A stretch of DNA of 64,000 nt from VRUE01 sp963718775 (GCA_963718775.1 OY970377.1:310001-374000), one strand, 5' to 3'. Shown: positions 25,739-38,103, numbered from the stretch's first letter. Notes: generated by a model not told the origin, from the letters alone. Translations and numbers: made by a program.

Positions 25739-26956
25739 CTAGACGCGCCCGGAGCCCTGCCGCTGCTGGCGGGCGACGGCATCGACGATCACGGCGAGCA
25801 GCAGGACACCGCCGGTGACCATGAACTTGACCGCCGAGGAGAGCGCGAGCAGGTCCATCCCGTTGGAGATCGAGCCGATCACCAGGGCGCCGAGGAGCGC
25901 CGTCCAGACCGAGCCCCGACCGCCGAAGAGGCTGGTCCCCGCGATCACCGGCCCGGCGATCGCCAGCAGCAGCAGTTCGTTCCCACCCGAGTTCTGGTTG
26001 ACGGCGAGCAGTCGCGAGGCGGCGAGGATGCCGCCGATCGCCGCCATCGTGCCGGAGATCCCGAAGACCGCGACGCGGATGCGGTTGACGGGAATGCCGG
26101 CGCGGCGGGCGGCCTCGGCATTGCCGCCGACGGCGAAGACGTGCCGGCCGAACCCGGTCCGCTTGACGACGTACTCCATCCCGACCACGAAGGCGAGCAG
26201 GATCATCACCGCCAGCGGCACGCCGCGATCGGAGTTGAGGACCGCGGTGGCGACGATCGTGACGACGGCGACCAGCCCGAACCTGAGACCGAGCGCGGCG
26301 AGGCTCTCGCTGTCGAGCCCGGCCGCGACTCGCCGCCGGTGCCCGAGGAAGAGGACGGCGCCGTAGAGCCCGATCACGATCGCGGCAAAGACCCAGCCCA
26401 CCGTCTCGGAGTAGAAGGTGTTGGCGAGACCGGTGATCACCGGATCGGTGAGGTTGATCGAGCCGGTCGAGCCGAGCACCTGCAGGAGCGCTCCCTGCCA
26501 GGCCAGCAGGCCGGCGAGGGTGACGACGAAGGAGGGGACGACGAAACGGCTGAAGAGGGAGCCCTGGAGCACCCCGATCGCCATCCCGACCGCAACCGCG
26601 GCAGCGATCGCCAGGTAGGGGCTCCAGCCGTGCTTGACGTTGAGGACGGCCATGACCGCCGCGGCAAGGCCGCTGACGGCGCCGACCGAGAGGTCGATCT
26701 CCCCCAGCAGCAGCACGTAGACGACGCCGATCGAGATCAGCCCCGTGGCGGTGATCTGCAGCATCAGGTTGGTCAGGTTCTGGGCCGAGAGGAAGCGGTC
26801 GTTCTCGAACTGGAAGATCGCCCAGATCAGCGCCAGGCCGATCACCACGCGCAGCGACGCGAGATCGCCCTGGATCAGCCGGCGGAGCGTCTCCTTGGGC
26901 CGCGGGGTAGCCGCCCCTTTGTCACTCTCGACGGTCGCGGCGGCTGCGTCGCTCAT
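25739..26956 (-). CDS. Sugar ABC importer permease (XylH/RbsC-like)
   Basis: The 405-residue permease of the ribose/xylose branch has about 10 helices: SIGVVYVLLLGEIDLSVGAV early, FVVPSFVVTLAGLLAWQG, the cytosolic coupling region HVFAVGGNAEAARRAGIPV, and GGRGSVWTALLGALVIG late. It is longer than RbsC and resembles XylH-type permeases. Its ATG overlaps the ATPase gene stop by four bases. With the ATPase and periplasmic-binding lipoprotein it forms a complete sugar uptake operon. Confidence 0.92.
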   Translation of the reverse strand: MSDAAAATVESDKGAATPRPKETLRRLIQGDLASLRVVIGLALIWAIFQFENDRFLSAQNLTNLMLQITATGLISIGVVYVLLLGEIDLSVGAVSGLAAAVMAVLNVKHGWSPYLAIAAAVAVGMAIGVLQGSLFSRFVVPSFVVTLAGLLAWQGALLQVLGSTGSINLTDPVITGLANTFYSETVGWVFAAIVIGLYGAVLFLGHRRRVAAGLDSESLAALGLRFGLVAVVTIVATAVLNSDRGVPLAVMILLAFVVGMEYVVKRTGFGRHVFAVGGNAEAARRAGIPVNRIRVAVFGISGTMAAIGGILAASRLLAVNQNSGGNELLLLAIAGPVIAGTSLFGGRGSVWTALLGALVIGSISNGMDLLALSSAVKFMVTGGVLLLAVIVDAVARQQRQGSGRV

Positions 26957-27746
26957 GACTTCGCCCCCTCGTCTTTCTCCTTGGCGCCGTCAGAGCCGAC
27001 GCCGGTTATCGCCGAGACGACGTGCTCCTCGGTGGTCGCATCGGCCGCGAACTCGCCGGCGGCCCGGCCGAGCCTGAGGACGACGATCCGGTCGGCGACC
27101 TCGAAGACGTCGACCAGGTTGTGGCTGATCACGACGACGCCGAGCTCGCGCTCGCGCAGCCGCTTGATCAGGTTGAGGACCTGCGCCGTCTGGGCGACGC
27201 CGAGCGCCGCCGTCGGCTCGTCCAGCAGCACCACCTTGGGCTCTCCCAGTAGCGAGCGGGCGACCGCGACCTGCTGTCGCTGGCCGCCGGAGAGGGTTCC
27301 GACCTCACTGCGCAGGCTCGGGATCGTCACCGCGAGGTTGGAGAGCAGCTCGCCGGTCTGGTGCTCCATCCGCGACTCGTCGAGCTGCCGCGAGATCGTG
27401 CCTGGCGCCGGGCGAGACCTCCTCGCGGCCGAGGAAGAGGTTGGCGACGACGTCGAGGTTGTCGCAGAGGGCGAGGTCCTGGTAGACGGTCGCGATCCCC
27501 AGTTCGGTCGCGTCCTGGGGCCTGGAGATCGAGACCTCCTCGCCGTCGAAGCGGATCCTGCCGGCGTCGGCGGCGTGGATGCCGGCGATCGTCTTGACCA
27601 AGGTCGACTTGCCGGCGCCGTTGTCGCCGACCAGGCCGATCACCTCGCCCGCGTGGACGGCGAAGTCGACCCGGTCCAGAGCTTGGACCGGGCCGAATCG
27701 CTTGCTGACTCCGTCCAGCTCGAGGAGCGGGAGCGCCGTCGCTCAT
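26953..27746 (-). CDS. Sugar ABC importer ATPase, single cassette (two frameshifts)
   Basis: Repaired length is 263 residues: LLELDGVSKRFGPVQALDRV, Walker A GLVGDNGAGKSTLVKT, VYQDLALCDNLDVVANLFLG, signature LSGGQRQQVAVARSLL, Walker B VVLLDEPTAAL, ISHNLVDVFEVADRI. Unlike XylG or RbsA, which carry two cassettes, this has only one, as in FrcA-type systems. Breaks are near 27730 (just after MSDGAP) and 27402, each an extra base. It starts one base after the binding-protein stop. Confidence 0.87.
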
Positions 27747-27747
27747 C

Positions 27748-28845
27748 TCAGCCCGAGATTCCCGCTTCTTTGCACGCCGCCGCGTAGGCGCCGGTGCAGA
27801 GTTCGGACGCGCTGACGAAGCCGTCCGCGATCACGGTGCTCTTGACGTTGTCCTTGACCACGGCGACCGGTTCGAGGATCGCCGAGGGGACGTCGGCCTT
27901 GCCGTTGTTGATTTCTTCCGTGACCTTGCTCTGCGGCAGTTCTTCGCCTTCGGCGAGAGCGATGGCGAATTCGGCGGCGATCTCGGCCTGCGGCGTAATC
28001 GCCTTGTAGATCGTCATGAACTGCTGGTTGGCGAGGATCCGCTGCAGACCGGCGACGGTCGAGTCCTGACCGGTGACCGGACGTTCTTCGGGGTTGATGC
28101 CGGCGCCCTTCAGCGCCGCGATCGCGCCGCCGCCGGTGTCGTCGTTGGCCGCGTAGATGCCCGCAAAAGCCGTCGTTGCCGAGCGCGGTGATCGCCTGCT
28201 GCGCCTCGCGCTGGGCGTTTTCCGCGCTCCAGCCGGGCGTGTCGTACTCCTTCGCGATCTTCACCCCGGCGGCATCGAACCCTTTGTGGGCGCCGGCCTT
28301 GAACCCGGCGGCGTTGGGGTCGGCCGGGTCGCCGTTGATCATGATGATCGGGCCACTGGCATGGCCGTCTTCTTTCAGCTTCTTGGCCAGCGTTTCGGCC
28401 TGAAGTTCGCCGACTCTTTCATTGTCGAAGGAGACGTAGGCATCGACTTCGCCGTTTTCGATCAGGCGGTCGTAGCTGACCACCGGCACGTTCTGGGCCT
28501 GCGCCTTTTCGGCGATCGCCGCCGCCGACTTGGAGTCCATCGGGTCGACGACGAGGACTTCGGCGCCCTGGGTCAGGGCCGCTTCGGCCTGGCTCTGCTG
28601 CTTTTGCGCATCGCCACCGGCGTTGCTGTAGAGGACTTCGCAGTCTTCACACTGTTCTTCGACCGCTTTTTCGAAGTCGGGCCGGTCGTTGGTTTCGTAG
28701 CGGGGCGTCTCGTTTTCCGGCAGCAGCAAGGCGATCTTGGTGCCACCACCCCCACTGCTTCCTCCACATCCCGCTGCAACCACGACAATCGCGATCAGCA
28801 GCAGCCAGCCGCGATCGACATTCTCTTCAAGGCTGATTTGGACAT
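27748..28845 (-). CDS. Sugar ABC importer substrate-binding lipoprotein (two frameshifts)
   Basis: The ATG at 28845 has an excellent AGGAGG five bases upstream and opens MSKSALKRMSIAAG; a lost base near 28805 then moves into the frame LLLIAIVVVAAGCGG (lipobox). The mature part (KIALLLPENETPRYETNDRP, VLVVDPMDSKSAAAIAEKA, VSYDRLIENGEVDAYVSFDN, PIIMINGDPADPNAAGFKAG) is a xylose-type periplasmic-binding protein. A second break is an extra A in the A4 run at 28164-28167. The span is exactly 3n, as one gain and one loss predict. It is the first gene of the sugar operon. Confidence 0.88.
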
Positions 28846-28969
28846 CGAGCCTCCTTTTTGGCCCTGCGCCCTGTCCCTTACCCGCCCGCCGCAGATACCA
28901 TCCAGAGGTACCGCCCGGCGGCCACGCAGCGCTACAGGTTGTCATCTCGACCAGCGTGCGCTGTGGCTG

Positions 28970-31850
<2,881 letters not shown>

Positions 31851-31871
31851 TGAGTGGCGATTCTACGCACC

Positions 31872-31885
31872 CGAACAGATGTTCC
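31872..31885. promoter_or_regulatory. LexA (SOS) operator upstream of uvrA
   Basis: The 14-mer CGAACAGATGTTCC fits the Gram-positive/actinobacterial SOS box (CGAAC-N4-GTTYC) at every position, and lies 22 bp upstream of the uvrA GTG in the only intergenic gap there. No second copy was seen before uvrB. Confidence 0.75.
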
Positions 31886-31948
31886 CCCTTGCTTCTCCGC
31901 AACGTGCGCGATTACCCACGCGTTGTGAGGTCCTCGGGGGCGAATCAG

Positions 31949-31999
31949 CGGTGACTTCGTCCTTAGTCGCAGTATGCGCGACGAACCACGAAGTCACCG
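31949..31999. repeat. Family-3 palindrome, left copy, at the start of the AbiEi-DUF559 gene
   Basis: Twelve-bp perfect arms (cggtgacttcgt, 31949; acgaagtcaccg, 31988) surround a shorter gtcgc/gcgac stem. The ATG at 31974 that opens the AbiEi-DUF559 frame lies in the loop. The 49-bp core is recognisably the same as the element at 32920-32968: both contain TTCGT, a TCGC/GCGA inner stem, a TAT-containing centre and CACGAAGTCA. Confidence 0.8.
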
Positions 32000-32902
32000 G
32001 CCGATTTCTGAGCTGGCGAAGCGGCAACACGGCGTTGTTTCGATCTGGCAGCTTGCCGAGCTCGGGTTCTCGAAGGACGAGATCTCACGCGAGACCACAA
32101 AGGCCAAGTCTTCACCAGATTCATCGCGGCGTGTACGCGGTTGGTCATACCGCCCTCTCACGACAGGGTCGCTGTATGGCCGCGAGTCCTCAGCTGCGGA
32201 GATGGCGCCATGCTCAGCCACCGTTCGGCCGCCTGGCTCTGGGGTCTCGACGAGATGGTGGCCGCCGATCGTCGAAGTCACCGCGGCGAGCCCAAGGGAG
32301 ACGCGCCATGAGATTCGGGTGCACAGCGCCGCGGCACTCGCCGACGAGGACAGGAGCGCGACCGAAGGCGTCCCAGTCACTGCGATCCCAAGAACCCTCC
32401 TCGACTTCGCCGCACTCGATCCTCGTTTCCTTGGCGGAGCCGTGGAGGGCGCCGAGCGGCTCGGCTTGCTCGACCTGATCTGCGATCGACGCCCTCATAA
32501 AGCGCAGTCGCGGGTTTAGGGGGGTGGCACGACTGCGGGACGCTCTTGAGATCTATCGCGATCGTGCGTTTACCCGCTCGCGGCTGGAGCGTCGTTTCCT
32601 CGCGCTGGTCAAGCGTGCCGGGCTATCGAGGCCATCCATGAACTATTTCGTTGAAGGGTATGAGCTGGACGCCTACTGGCAAGCGGAGCGCTTCGCTGTC
32701 GAACTCGATACCTACGACCACCACGGCGGGCCACATCGCCTTCGAGCAAGACCGGCTGCGCCAGGAGGACCTGAAGCTGGCCGGCATCGAGATGACCAGG
32801 GTGACCGGCGTGCGAATGGATCGCGAACCCGAGGCCGTGGTGACCCGCCTTCGCCGTCTACTGGCCCAGCGCCGCCGCCACCTCAACCGGAAGGCTCAGT
32901 GA
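31974..32902 (+). pseudogene. AbiEi-type winged-helix protein with C-terminal DUF559 nuclease-fold domain, frameshifted
   Basis: Pieces in three frames spell one protein: winged-helix ISELAKRQHGVVSIWQLAELG, HQIHRGVYAVGHTALSRQGR, LSHRSAAWLWGL, GVPVTAIPRTLLDFA, AERLGLLDL, TRSRLERRFLALVKRAGLSRP and the Vsr-like DUF559 core YELDAYWQAERFAVELDTYD ... FEQDRLRQEDLKLAGIEMTRVTG. At least four shifts (near 32105, 32240, 32485, 32728) occur. The N-terminal half is of the type found in antitoxins of AbiE systems; DUF559 is a predicted endonuclease. No partner toxin is adjacent. The gene is enclosed by two related palindromes. Whether the breaks are real decay or sequencing errors cannot be decided here. 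Confidence 0.7.
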
Positions 32903-32919
32903 TCGTCTCCAACGACCAG

Positions 32920-32968
32920 GCTGAGTTCGTGTTTACTCGCCTATACCGCGAAGAAACACGAAGTCAGC
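32920..32968. repeat. Family-3 palindrome, right copy, after the AbiEi-DUF559 gene
   Basis: Fifteen-bp arms with one mismatch (gctgagttcgtgttt at 32920; aaacacgaagtcagc at 32954) enclose a tcgc/gcga inner stem. It aligns with the palindrome at 31949-31999; where outer arm bases differ (gg/cc there, gc/gc here) pairing is kept. It begins 18 bp after the AbiEi-DUF559 stop and ends 12 bp before the stop of the convergent thioredoxin-TPR gene. Confidence 0.8.
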
Positions 32969-32980
32969 AGTGGGTTGGGG

Positions 32981-33729
32981 TTAGTAGAGGGCGGTGGCTA
33001 GGCGGCGGCGGTAGCTCATCGCGGCTGGGTCGGTGGGGTCCAGGGTGGCGAGGATGCCGACTATGGCGCGGCGGAGCTGCTCACGGGTGTCGTCGTCGTC
33101 GGCGTCGGCGTCGGCGAGTTGCTCTAGAAGGGCGTCTAGGGCGGCTGGCGGTCTCGCCGCGGTCGAGGGCTTCGAAGGCGTCGCTGGCGAGGCCTTGCTT
33201 GCGTCAGGCCGATCCGCGCCGCGATTCCTTCGGCGGCGAAATCGCCCTCATGGCCTTTGACCGCCTCGAGAGCGTCGTCGTCCGCGCCTCGCTCCAGACG
33301 CTTGCGGGCCAGTGCCACGGCAATGTCAGCACGACGCGGCTCAAGTTCGGAGGCCTCGCGCAGCGAGAGCTCGTCGCCGGCGGCGACCAGCTCGTCGGCG
33401 CGCGAGGGGACCAACGAGTCGAATAGCTCTTCGACCTTTGCCTTCGGCACCGCGCCGACGAACTCGTCGACCACGACGCCGTCGCGGAAGGCCTTCACAG
33501 CCGGAATGCCCTGCACGCCGAAGCGTGCCGACAGACCCTGGTTGGCATCGACGTCGACCTTGGCGAGCACGACCTTTCCGTCGCGCGCCGCCTCCGCGGC
33601 CTCGAGCGCCGGCGTCAGGGTGCGACAGGGACCACACCACTCGGCCCAGAAATCGACGACGACGGGAACCCGGCGCGAGCGCTCGATCACCTCGCTCTCG
33701 AAGCTTGCCTCGCCGACGTCTATCGCCAT
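32981..33729 (-). CDS. Thioredoxin-TPR protein, CnoX/YbbN type (two frameshifts)
   Basis: The 248-residue repaired product has a thioredoxin domain (VPVVVDFWAEWCGPCRTLTPAL with a complete CGPC, then GIPAVKAFRDG) followed from about residue 115 by TPR-like helices (ADELVAAGDELSLREASELEP ... FEALDRGETAS ... REQLRRAIVGILATLDPTDP). CnoX-type proteins combine redox protection with holdase activity for client proteins. Frameshifts near 33203 and 33148, each an extra base, account for the 3n+2 span. The stop is at 32981, next to the palindrome. Confidence 0.85.
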
Positions 33730-33818
33730 GCCGGCAGGTTAGTTAAGTCGCCTTGCGCATCCCGGCGGGCGGGCGTAGCGTGAAGCCGAGGCAGGGCCAG
33801 TTCAACGGAGGAGATGAC

Positions 33819-34196
33819 ATGTCGAACGTCGACACCGCCCGGTCCGCCTTTGAGGCCTTTGGCCGCGGTGACCTGGAAGCGTTGAAGGAGATGCTGACCG
33901 AGGACAGCACCTGGCTCACGTCGGACGAGCTCCCGCTCGGCGGCGAAACCCAAGGTCGCGACGCGATCCTTGGCAACTTCACCCAGATCCCCAATTACTG
34001 GTCGTCCTTCAGCGTCGATCCCGAGGAGTTCATCGACGCCGGCGACTGGGTGGTGGTGAGAGGAACCCAGCGGGCCGGCCACAACGGCGACAGCTTCGCG
34101 GCGCCCTTCGCGCACCTGATGAAGTTCACCGACGGCAAGATCGTCCGCGGCGAGTTCTACGGCGACAGCGCCAAGGCAGCGAAGGTCCTCGCCTAG
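33819..34196 (+). CDS. SnoaL-like/NTF2-fold protein
   Basis: The 125-residue protein (SNVDTARSAFEAFGRGDLEALKEML ... WLTSDELPLGG ... GDWVVVRGTQRAG ... FAHLMKFTDGKIVRGEFYGD) has the single-domain NTF2-like cone fold of SnoaL-type proteins, which includes small isomerases, cyclases and ligand binders. The ATG at 33819 is chosen for its GGAGGAG ribosome site; the upstream frame is not needed. It converges on the PrpD-like gene with a 4-bp overlap. Confidence 0.85.
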   Translation: MSNVDTARSAFEAFGRGDLEALKEMLTEDSTWLTSDELPLGGETQGRDAILGNFTQIPNYWSSFSVDPEEFIDAGDWVVVRGTQRAGHNGDSFAAPFAHLMKFTDGKIVRGEFYGDSAKAAKVLA

Positions 34197-35629
34197 CCGC
34201 TAGGCCTCGAGCCAACAGCAAGCCCGGCGACAGCAAGCCGTTCCTCGACGACGGCACGCTGCTCCTCGAGCGGATGCCCGCCCGAGCCCGGCTCGGCGCC
34301 CTCGACGACGCGGGTCGAGCCGTCGCGCAGGCGAATGCGCAGGCGGCTGGGGAAGGTCATCCGCAGCGCCGCCGTGTCGAGCTCGTCGATCCCCGGGTCA
34401 CCCCGGTCGCCACCAAACCGTCCGCGCAGGGAGCGGCCAAGGAAACGCCGCAAGCCGCGATCGGCAGCCAGGGCCCGGGCGACGGCCGGACCCGGGTTGG
34501 CCTCGTCCATGTTGACGTCGCCGAGACGGCGACGGATGCGCAGCAGATCGCGCAGACCGAGATCGGGAGAGGCGCCCGCCTCGAGCGTCCCGAGCAGGGT
34601 CTTCGCGGTCAAGGCAGGATCGTGGCTGAGGCTGACCCGGGCAGCAAGCGCGCGGATCTCAGCCTCGTGCTCGGCCAGCCAGGCCGGCGCCAGCTCAGCC
34701 GGCGTCAGCCTGCTGGCGAGCAGCGCGATCGCGACCGTCAGGGTGGCGGAGAAATTGACCCGGATAGGGGTCAGGTCCCGCCCGCGGCCGAGCTCCTCCA
34801 TCTCACAGGTGAGCCAGCCGGCCTCGATCTCGATGCTGGCAATCTCGGCTGCCTCAAGCCCAGCCGAGAGCGCCGCCTCGCCGACCGACTGCAGGTAGGC
34901 GCAGCCGGGCAGGCGCTTGAAGGCGAGCGTGTCGGTCAGCCAGACGCGACCGAGGGCGCCGAACATCGCCGGCCGCGGCGCAAAGGAGAGGCTGGCGAGC
35001 ACCCCGCGCGAGTGCTCGATCACGTCGAGCGCGCCGGTCACGCCATCTGCTGCCAGCAGCGCCGCCCGTGCTCCCAGCGCCGCCGGCTCGGCCGCCGTCA
35101 GCAGCTTGCTCTGCGGGCCCATGAACCCCGGCCACATCCCGTAAGGCGGCTGGTAAAGGGCAATGGCGAGGGCATGCGCGGTGCGCTCGGCATCGAGGCC
35201 GAGCCCCACCGCGGCGGCGACCGCGGCCGAGGCGCAATGGATCGAGGCCCAGAACTGCCCGTTGTGGGGACCCAGGAAGAGCGCGGCGCCGAGCCGGCCG
35301 GCAACCTCGTTGGCCGCGACCTGCGCAAGCAGCGTCCGCTCGGCGGCATCGCTGAAAGCAGCCGCCGCGGGCACGGCGGAGTGGCCGGTGTGGCCCATGA
35401 AGAGGTAGTCGTCCCAGTCGTGGGCGATCGAGGCGGCTGCCGAACGGTAGATCTCCCCGACCGGGCCATCTGGCGCGACCGCGGCGAAGGGCGCCGCCGC
35501 CCTCTCCCCGGCCGCTCGACCAGCGGCCACGCACATCGCCTGCAGCTCTGCTCGCTCGCGCACGCTCTCCGGCAGATCGCCCGGTCGCAGCCCCGCTGCC
35601 CACTCGGCGATCTCCGCGCAGATCGTCAC
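34193..35629 (-). CDS. MmgE/PrpD family protein
   Basis: The 478-residue protein resembles 2-methylcitrate dehydratase and cis-aconitate decarboxylase: an all-helical first domain (LFMGHTGHSAVPAAAAFSDAA, GLGLDAERTAHALAIAL) and a smaller C-terminal lid (FPSRLRIRLRDGSTRVV ... GHPLEEQ). It has the helical/lid layout, but the substrate is unknown. Its GTG overlaps the uvrB stop by four bases, so it is translated after uvrB, an odd pairing of repair and carbon metabolism probably due only to compact gene order. Confidence 0.85.
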   Translation of the reverse strand: MTICAEIAEWAAGLRPGDLPESVRERAELQAMCVAAGRAAGERAAAPFAAVAPDGPVGEIYRSAAASIAHDWDDYLFMGHTGHSAVPAAAAFSDAAERTLLAQVAANEVAGRLGAALFLGPHNGQFWASIHCASAAVAAAVGLGLDAERTAHALAIALYQPPYGMWPGFMGPQSKLLTAAEPAALGARAALLAADGVTGALDVIEHSRGVLASLSFAPRPAMFGALGRVWLTDTLAFKRLPGCAYLQSVGEAALSAGLEAAEIASIEIEAGWLTCEMEELGRGRDLTPIRVNFSATLTVAIALLASRLTPAELAPAWLAEHEAEIRALAARVSLSHDPALTAKTLLGTLEAGASPDLGLRDLLRIRRRLGDVNMDEANPGPAVARALAADRGLRRFLGRSLRGRFGGDRGDPGIDELDTAALRMTFPSRLRIRLRDGSTRVVEGAEPGSGGHPLEEQRAVVEERLAVAGLAVGSRPSG

Positions 35630-37623
35630 GCGCCGGCCCGCATGCCGTCGAGGTCGCGGCGCAGCTCCTTGAGCTCGTCGCGGAGCCGGCCGGCCTCCTC
35701 GAAGCGCAGGTCATCGGCGGCCGCGAGCATTTCCTCCTCGAGGGTGACGATCGCGCGCTCGAGCTCGGCCGGATCGGCGAAGTCGGCGGCGCGCTTGCCA
35801 CGGCGTTTGCGCGGTGCCCGGTCCTCCATCGCCAGGAACTCGCTCATCTCGGAGATGCCCTTGCGCACCGTCTCCGGGGTGATCCCGTGCTCGGCGTTGT
35901 AGGCGAGCTGGATCGCGCGGCGGCGGTCGGTCTCGCGCAACGCCGCCCGCATCGAGTCGGTCTCCTTGTCGGCATACATCAGCACCCGCCCGTTGACGTT
36001 GCGGGCCGCCCGGCCGATCGTCTGCACGAGGCTGGTCTCGCCGCGCAGGAAGCCCTCCTTGTCGGCGTCGAGAATCGCCACCAGTGAGACCTCGGGCAGG
36101 TCGAGCCCCTCGCGCAGCAGGTTGACGCCGACCAGCACGTCGTACTCGCCGAGCCGCAGGTCGCGGATGATCTGGATCCGTTCCAGGGTGTCGATCTCGG
36201 AATGCAGGTAGCGGACCTTGATCCCGTACTCGAGCAGGTAGTTGGTCAGGTCCTCGGCCATCTTCTTGGTCAGGGTGGTGACGAGGACCCGGTCGCCGGC
36301 CTCGGCGCAGGCCTTGATCTCGTTCATCAGGTCGTCGATCTGGTTGCGCGTCTCACGCACGTCGATCTCGGGATCGACGATCCCGGTCGGGCGGACGATC
36401 TGCTCGACGGTCCGCGAGGACTCGGCCCGCTCGAAGGGCCCGGGCGTGGCCGAGACCATGACCAGCTGCGGCACCCGTTCGAGGAACTCGTCGAACTTGA
36501 GCGGCCGGTTGTCGATCGCCGAAGGCAACCGGAAGCCGTAGTCGATCAGGGTCTGCTTCCGCGATCTATCGCCCTCGTACATGCCGCCGACCTGCGGGAT
36601 CGTCTGGTGGGACTCGTCGACGAAGACGACGAAGTCGTCGGGGAAGTAGTCGATCAGCGTGTGCGGGGGGCTGCCGGGCGGGCGCCCGTCGAGGATGCGT
36701 GAGTAGTTCTCGATCCCCGAGGTGAAGCCGATCTCTTTCAGCATCTCGATGTCATAGGCGGTGCGCTGACGCAGCCGGTGCGCCTCGAGCTGCTTGCCCT
36801 CGGCGTCGAGTTCCGCGGTGCGCGAGTGAAGTTCGGCGCGGATTTCCTCTACCGCCCGCTCCAGCGTCTCGTCCCTGGTCACGTAGTGCGAGGCGGGCCA
36901 GACCGAGACGTGATCGATCGTGTCGAGGATCTCGCCGGTGAGCGGATCGAAGTGCTGGATCCCCTCGATCTCATCACCGAAGAGGGCGATGCGGTAGGCC
37001 GACTCGGCATAGGAGGGCATGATCTCCAGCACCTCGCCGCGCACCCGGAAGGCGCCGCGGCCCAAGACCGAGTCGTTGCGCTGGTACTGCATCTTGATCA
37101 GCTTGCGCAGCACCTCGTCGCGGTCGAGCTGCTCGCCGACTTTGAAGAGCTGCATTTTTTCGTTGTAGACCTGTGGCGATCCGATCCCGTAGATGCAGGA
37201 GACCGAGGCGACGATGATCACGTCGCGGCGGGCAAAGAGCGCCGCCGTGGCGGCGTGGCGCAGGCGGTCGATCTCGTCATTGATCGAGGAGTCCTTCTCG
37301 ATGTAGAGGTCCTGCGCCGGCACGTAGGCCTCCGGCTGGTAGTAATCGTAGTAGGAGACGAAGTACTCGACCTGGTTGTCGGGGAAGAACTCGCGGAACT
37401 CGTTGCAGAGCTGCGCCGCCAGCGTCTTGTTGTGGGCGATCACCAGCGAGGGCCGCTGAACCGCGGCGATCGTCGCCGCCATCGTGAAGGTCTTGCCGGT
37501 GCCGGTCGCGCCGAGCAGCGTCTGGAAGCGGTCCCCCGCTCCGAGCCCCTCGACCAGCCCGGCGATCGCCTTCGGCTGGTCGGCGGTCGGCGTGTAGGCC
37601 GGGTTGAGCTCGAACTCGGGCAC
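35626..37623 (-). CDS. uvrB: Excinuclease ABC subunit B
   Basis: The 665-residue helicase-like damage verifier has Walker A LLGATGTGKTFTMA, the beta-hairpin region YYDYYQPEAYVPAQDLYIEK, DEXH-type VVFVDESHQTIPQ, YGFRLPSAIDNRPLKF, GVNLLREGLDLPEVSLVAI and QTIGRAARN, plus the C-terminal UVR motif (EEEMLAAADDLRFEEAGRLRDE) that contacts UvrC. The start is GTG at 37623. No LexA-type site is visible in the 37-bp gap to the divergent DoxX-like gene, unlike uvrA. Confidence 0.97.
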   Translation of the reverse strand: MPEFELNPAYTPTADQPKAIAGLVEGLGAGDRFQTLLGATGTGKTFTMAATIAAVQRPSLVIAHNKTLAAQLCNEFREFFPDNQVEYFVSYYDYYQPEAYVPAQDLYIEKDSSINDEIDRLRHAATAALFARRDVIIVASVSCIYGIGSPQVYNEKMQLFKVGEQLDRDEVLRKLIKMQYQRNDSVLGRGAFRVRGEVLEIMPSYAESAYRIALFGDEIEGIQHFDPLTGEILDTIDHVSVWPASHYVTRDETLERAVEEIRAELHSRTAELDAEGKQLEAHRLRQRTAYDIEMLKEIGFTSGIENYSRILDGRPPGSPPHTLIDYFPDDFVVFVDESHQTIPQVGGMYEGDRSRKQTLIDYGFRLPSAIDNRPLKFDEFLERVPQLVMVSATPGPFERAESSRTVEQIVRPTGIVDPEIDVRETRNQIDDLMNEIKACAEAGDRVLVTTLTKKMAEDLTNYLLEYGIKVRYLHSEIDTLERIQIIRDLRLGEYDVLVGVNLLREGLDLPEVSLVAILDADKEGFLRGETSLVQTIGRAARNVNGRVLMYADKETDSMRAALRETDRRRAIQLAYNAEHGITPETVRKGISEMSEFLAMEDRAPRKRRGKRAADFADPAELERAIVTLEEEMLAAADDLRFEEAGRLRDELKELRRDLDGMRAGA

Positions 37624-37660
37624 GCGACGACGATAGCGAGCGCACTACACTGCCCCGCTG

Positions 37661-38023
37661 ATGACGCGCTCGCAGAAAGCTCTCGCCGGTTTCTTCGCCT
37701 TCGCCGGCACGATGCACTTCGTGATTCCGCGCAGCTACGAGGCGATGATGCCGCGGTCGCTACCCGGTCACCGCGAGGCGGTGATCGTCAGCGGAGTCGC
37801 CGAGATCGCCGGTGGCGCTGCTGTACTTGCGCAGCCGACCCGCCGCTTTGCGCGCTGGTGGCTGCTGGCGCTGCTGCTCGCCGTCTTCCCCGCCAACGTG
37901 AACATGGCGGTCAACGCGGACAAGCTCAAGGGCCTCGAGCGGGTCCCGCGCTGGGCGCTGTGGGCGCGCCTGCCCCTGCAGCCACTGGCGATGTTGTGGG
38001 TTTGGCGCGCAACCCGCGACTGA
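37661..38023 (+). CDS. DoxX-like membrane protein
   Basis: The 120-residue product has four hydrophobic segments, with AGTMHFVIPRSYEAMMP and VSGVAEIAGGAAVLAQPTRRFARWW in the pattern of DoxX/YphA-type proteins, which are small four-helix membrane proteins linked in some species to thiosulfate or redox stress. Function here is unknown. It is divergent from uvrB and 80 bp upstream of the XRE regulator in the same direction. Confidence 0.8.
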   Translation: MTRSQKALAGFFAFAGTMHFVIPRSYEAMMPRSLPGHREAVIVSGVAEIAGGAAVLAQPTRRFARWWLLALLLAVFPANVNMAVNADKLKGLERVPRWALWARLPLQPLAMLWVWRATRD

Positions 38024-38074
38024 CGCGTAATATAAACGCGCGGTTTTGTCTGTGAATGTTTTGGCTGTAGCGCT

Positions 38075-38092
38075 TCTGTCTTCGCAGACAGA
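38075..38092. promoter_or_regulatory. Hairpin/operator-like palindrome upstream of the XRE regulator
   Basis: TCTGTCT TCGC AGACAGA forms a 7-bp stem with a four-base loop, 12 bp upstream of the regulator ATG, within a noticeably AT-rich 80-bp gap. It could be an autoregulatory operator or a leader hairpin; which one cannot be told from sequence. Confidence 0.45.
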
Positions 38093-38103
38093 GAATTGCC
38101 CGA

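Noticed and set aside
31974..32902. A complete AbiE toxin-antitoxin pair
   Set aside because: No AbiEii-type nucleotidyltransferase gene is adjacent; only the AbiEi-like winged helix fused to DUF559 is present.
34274..35902. 542-codon plus-strand frame opposite the PrpD-like gene
   Set aside because: Shadow frame: low-complexity composition and no motifs, while the minus strand encodes a clear MmgE/PrpD protein coupled to uvrB.
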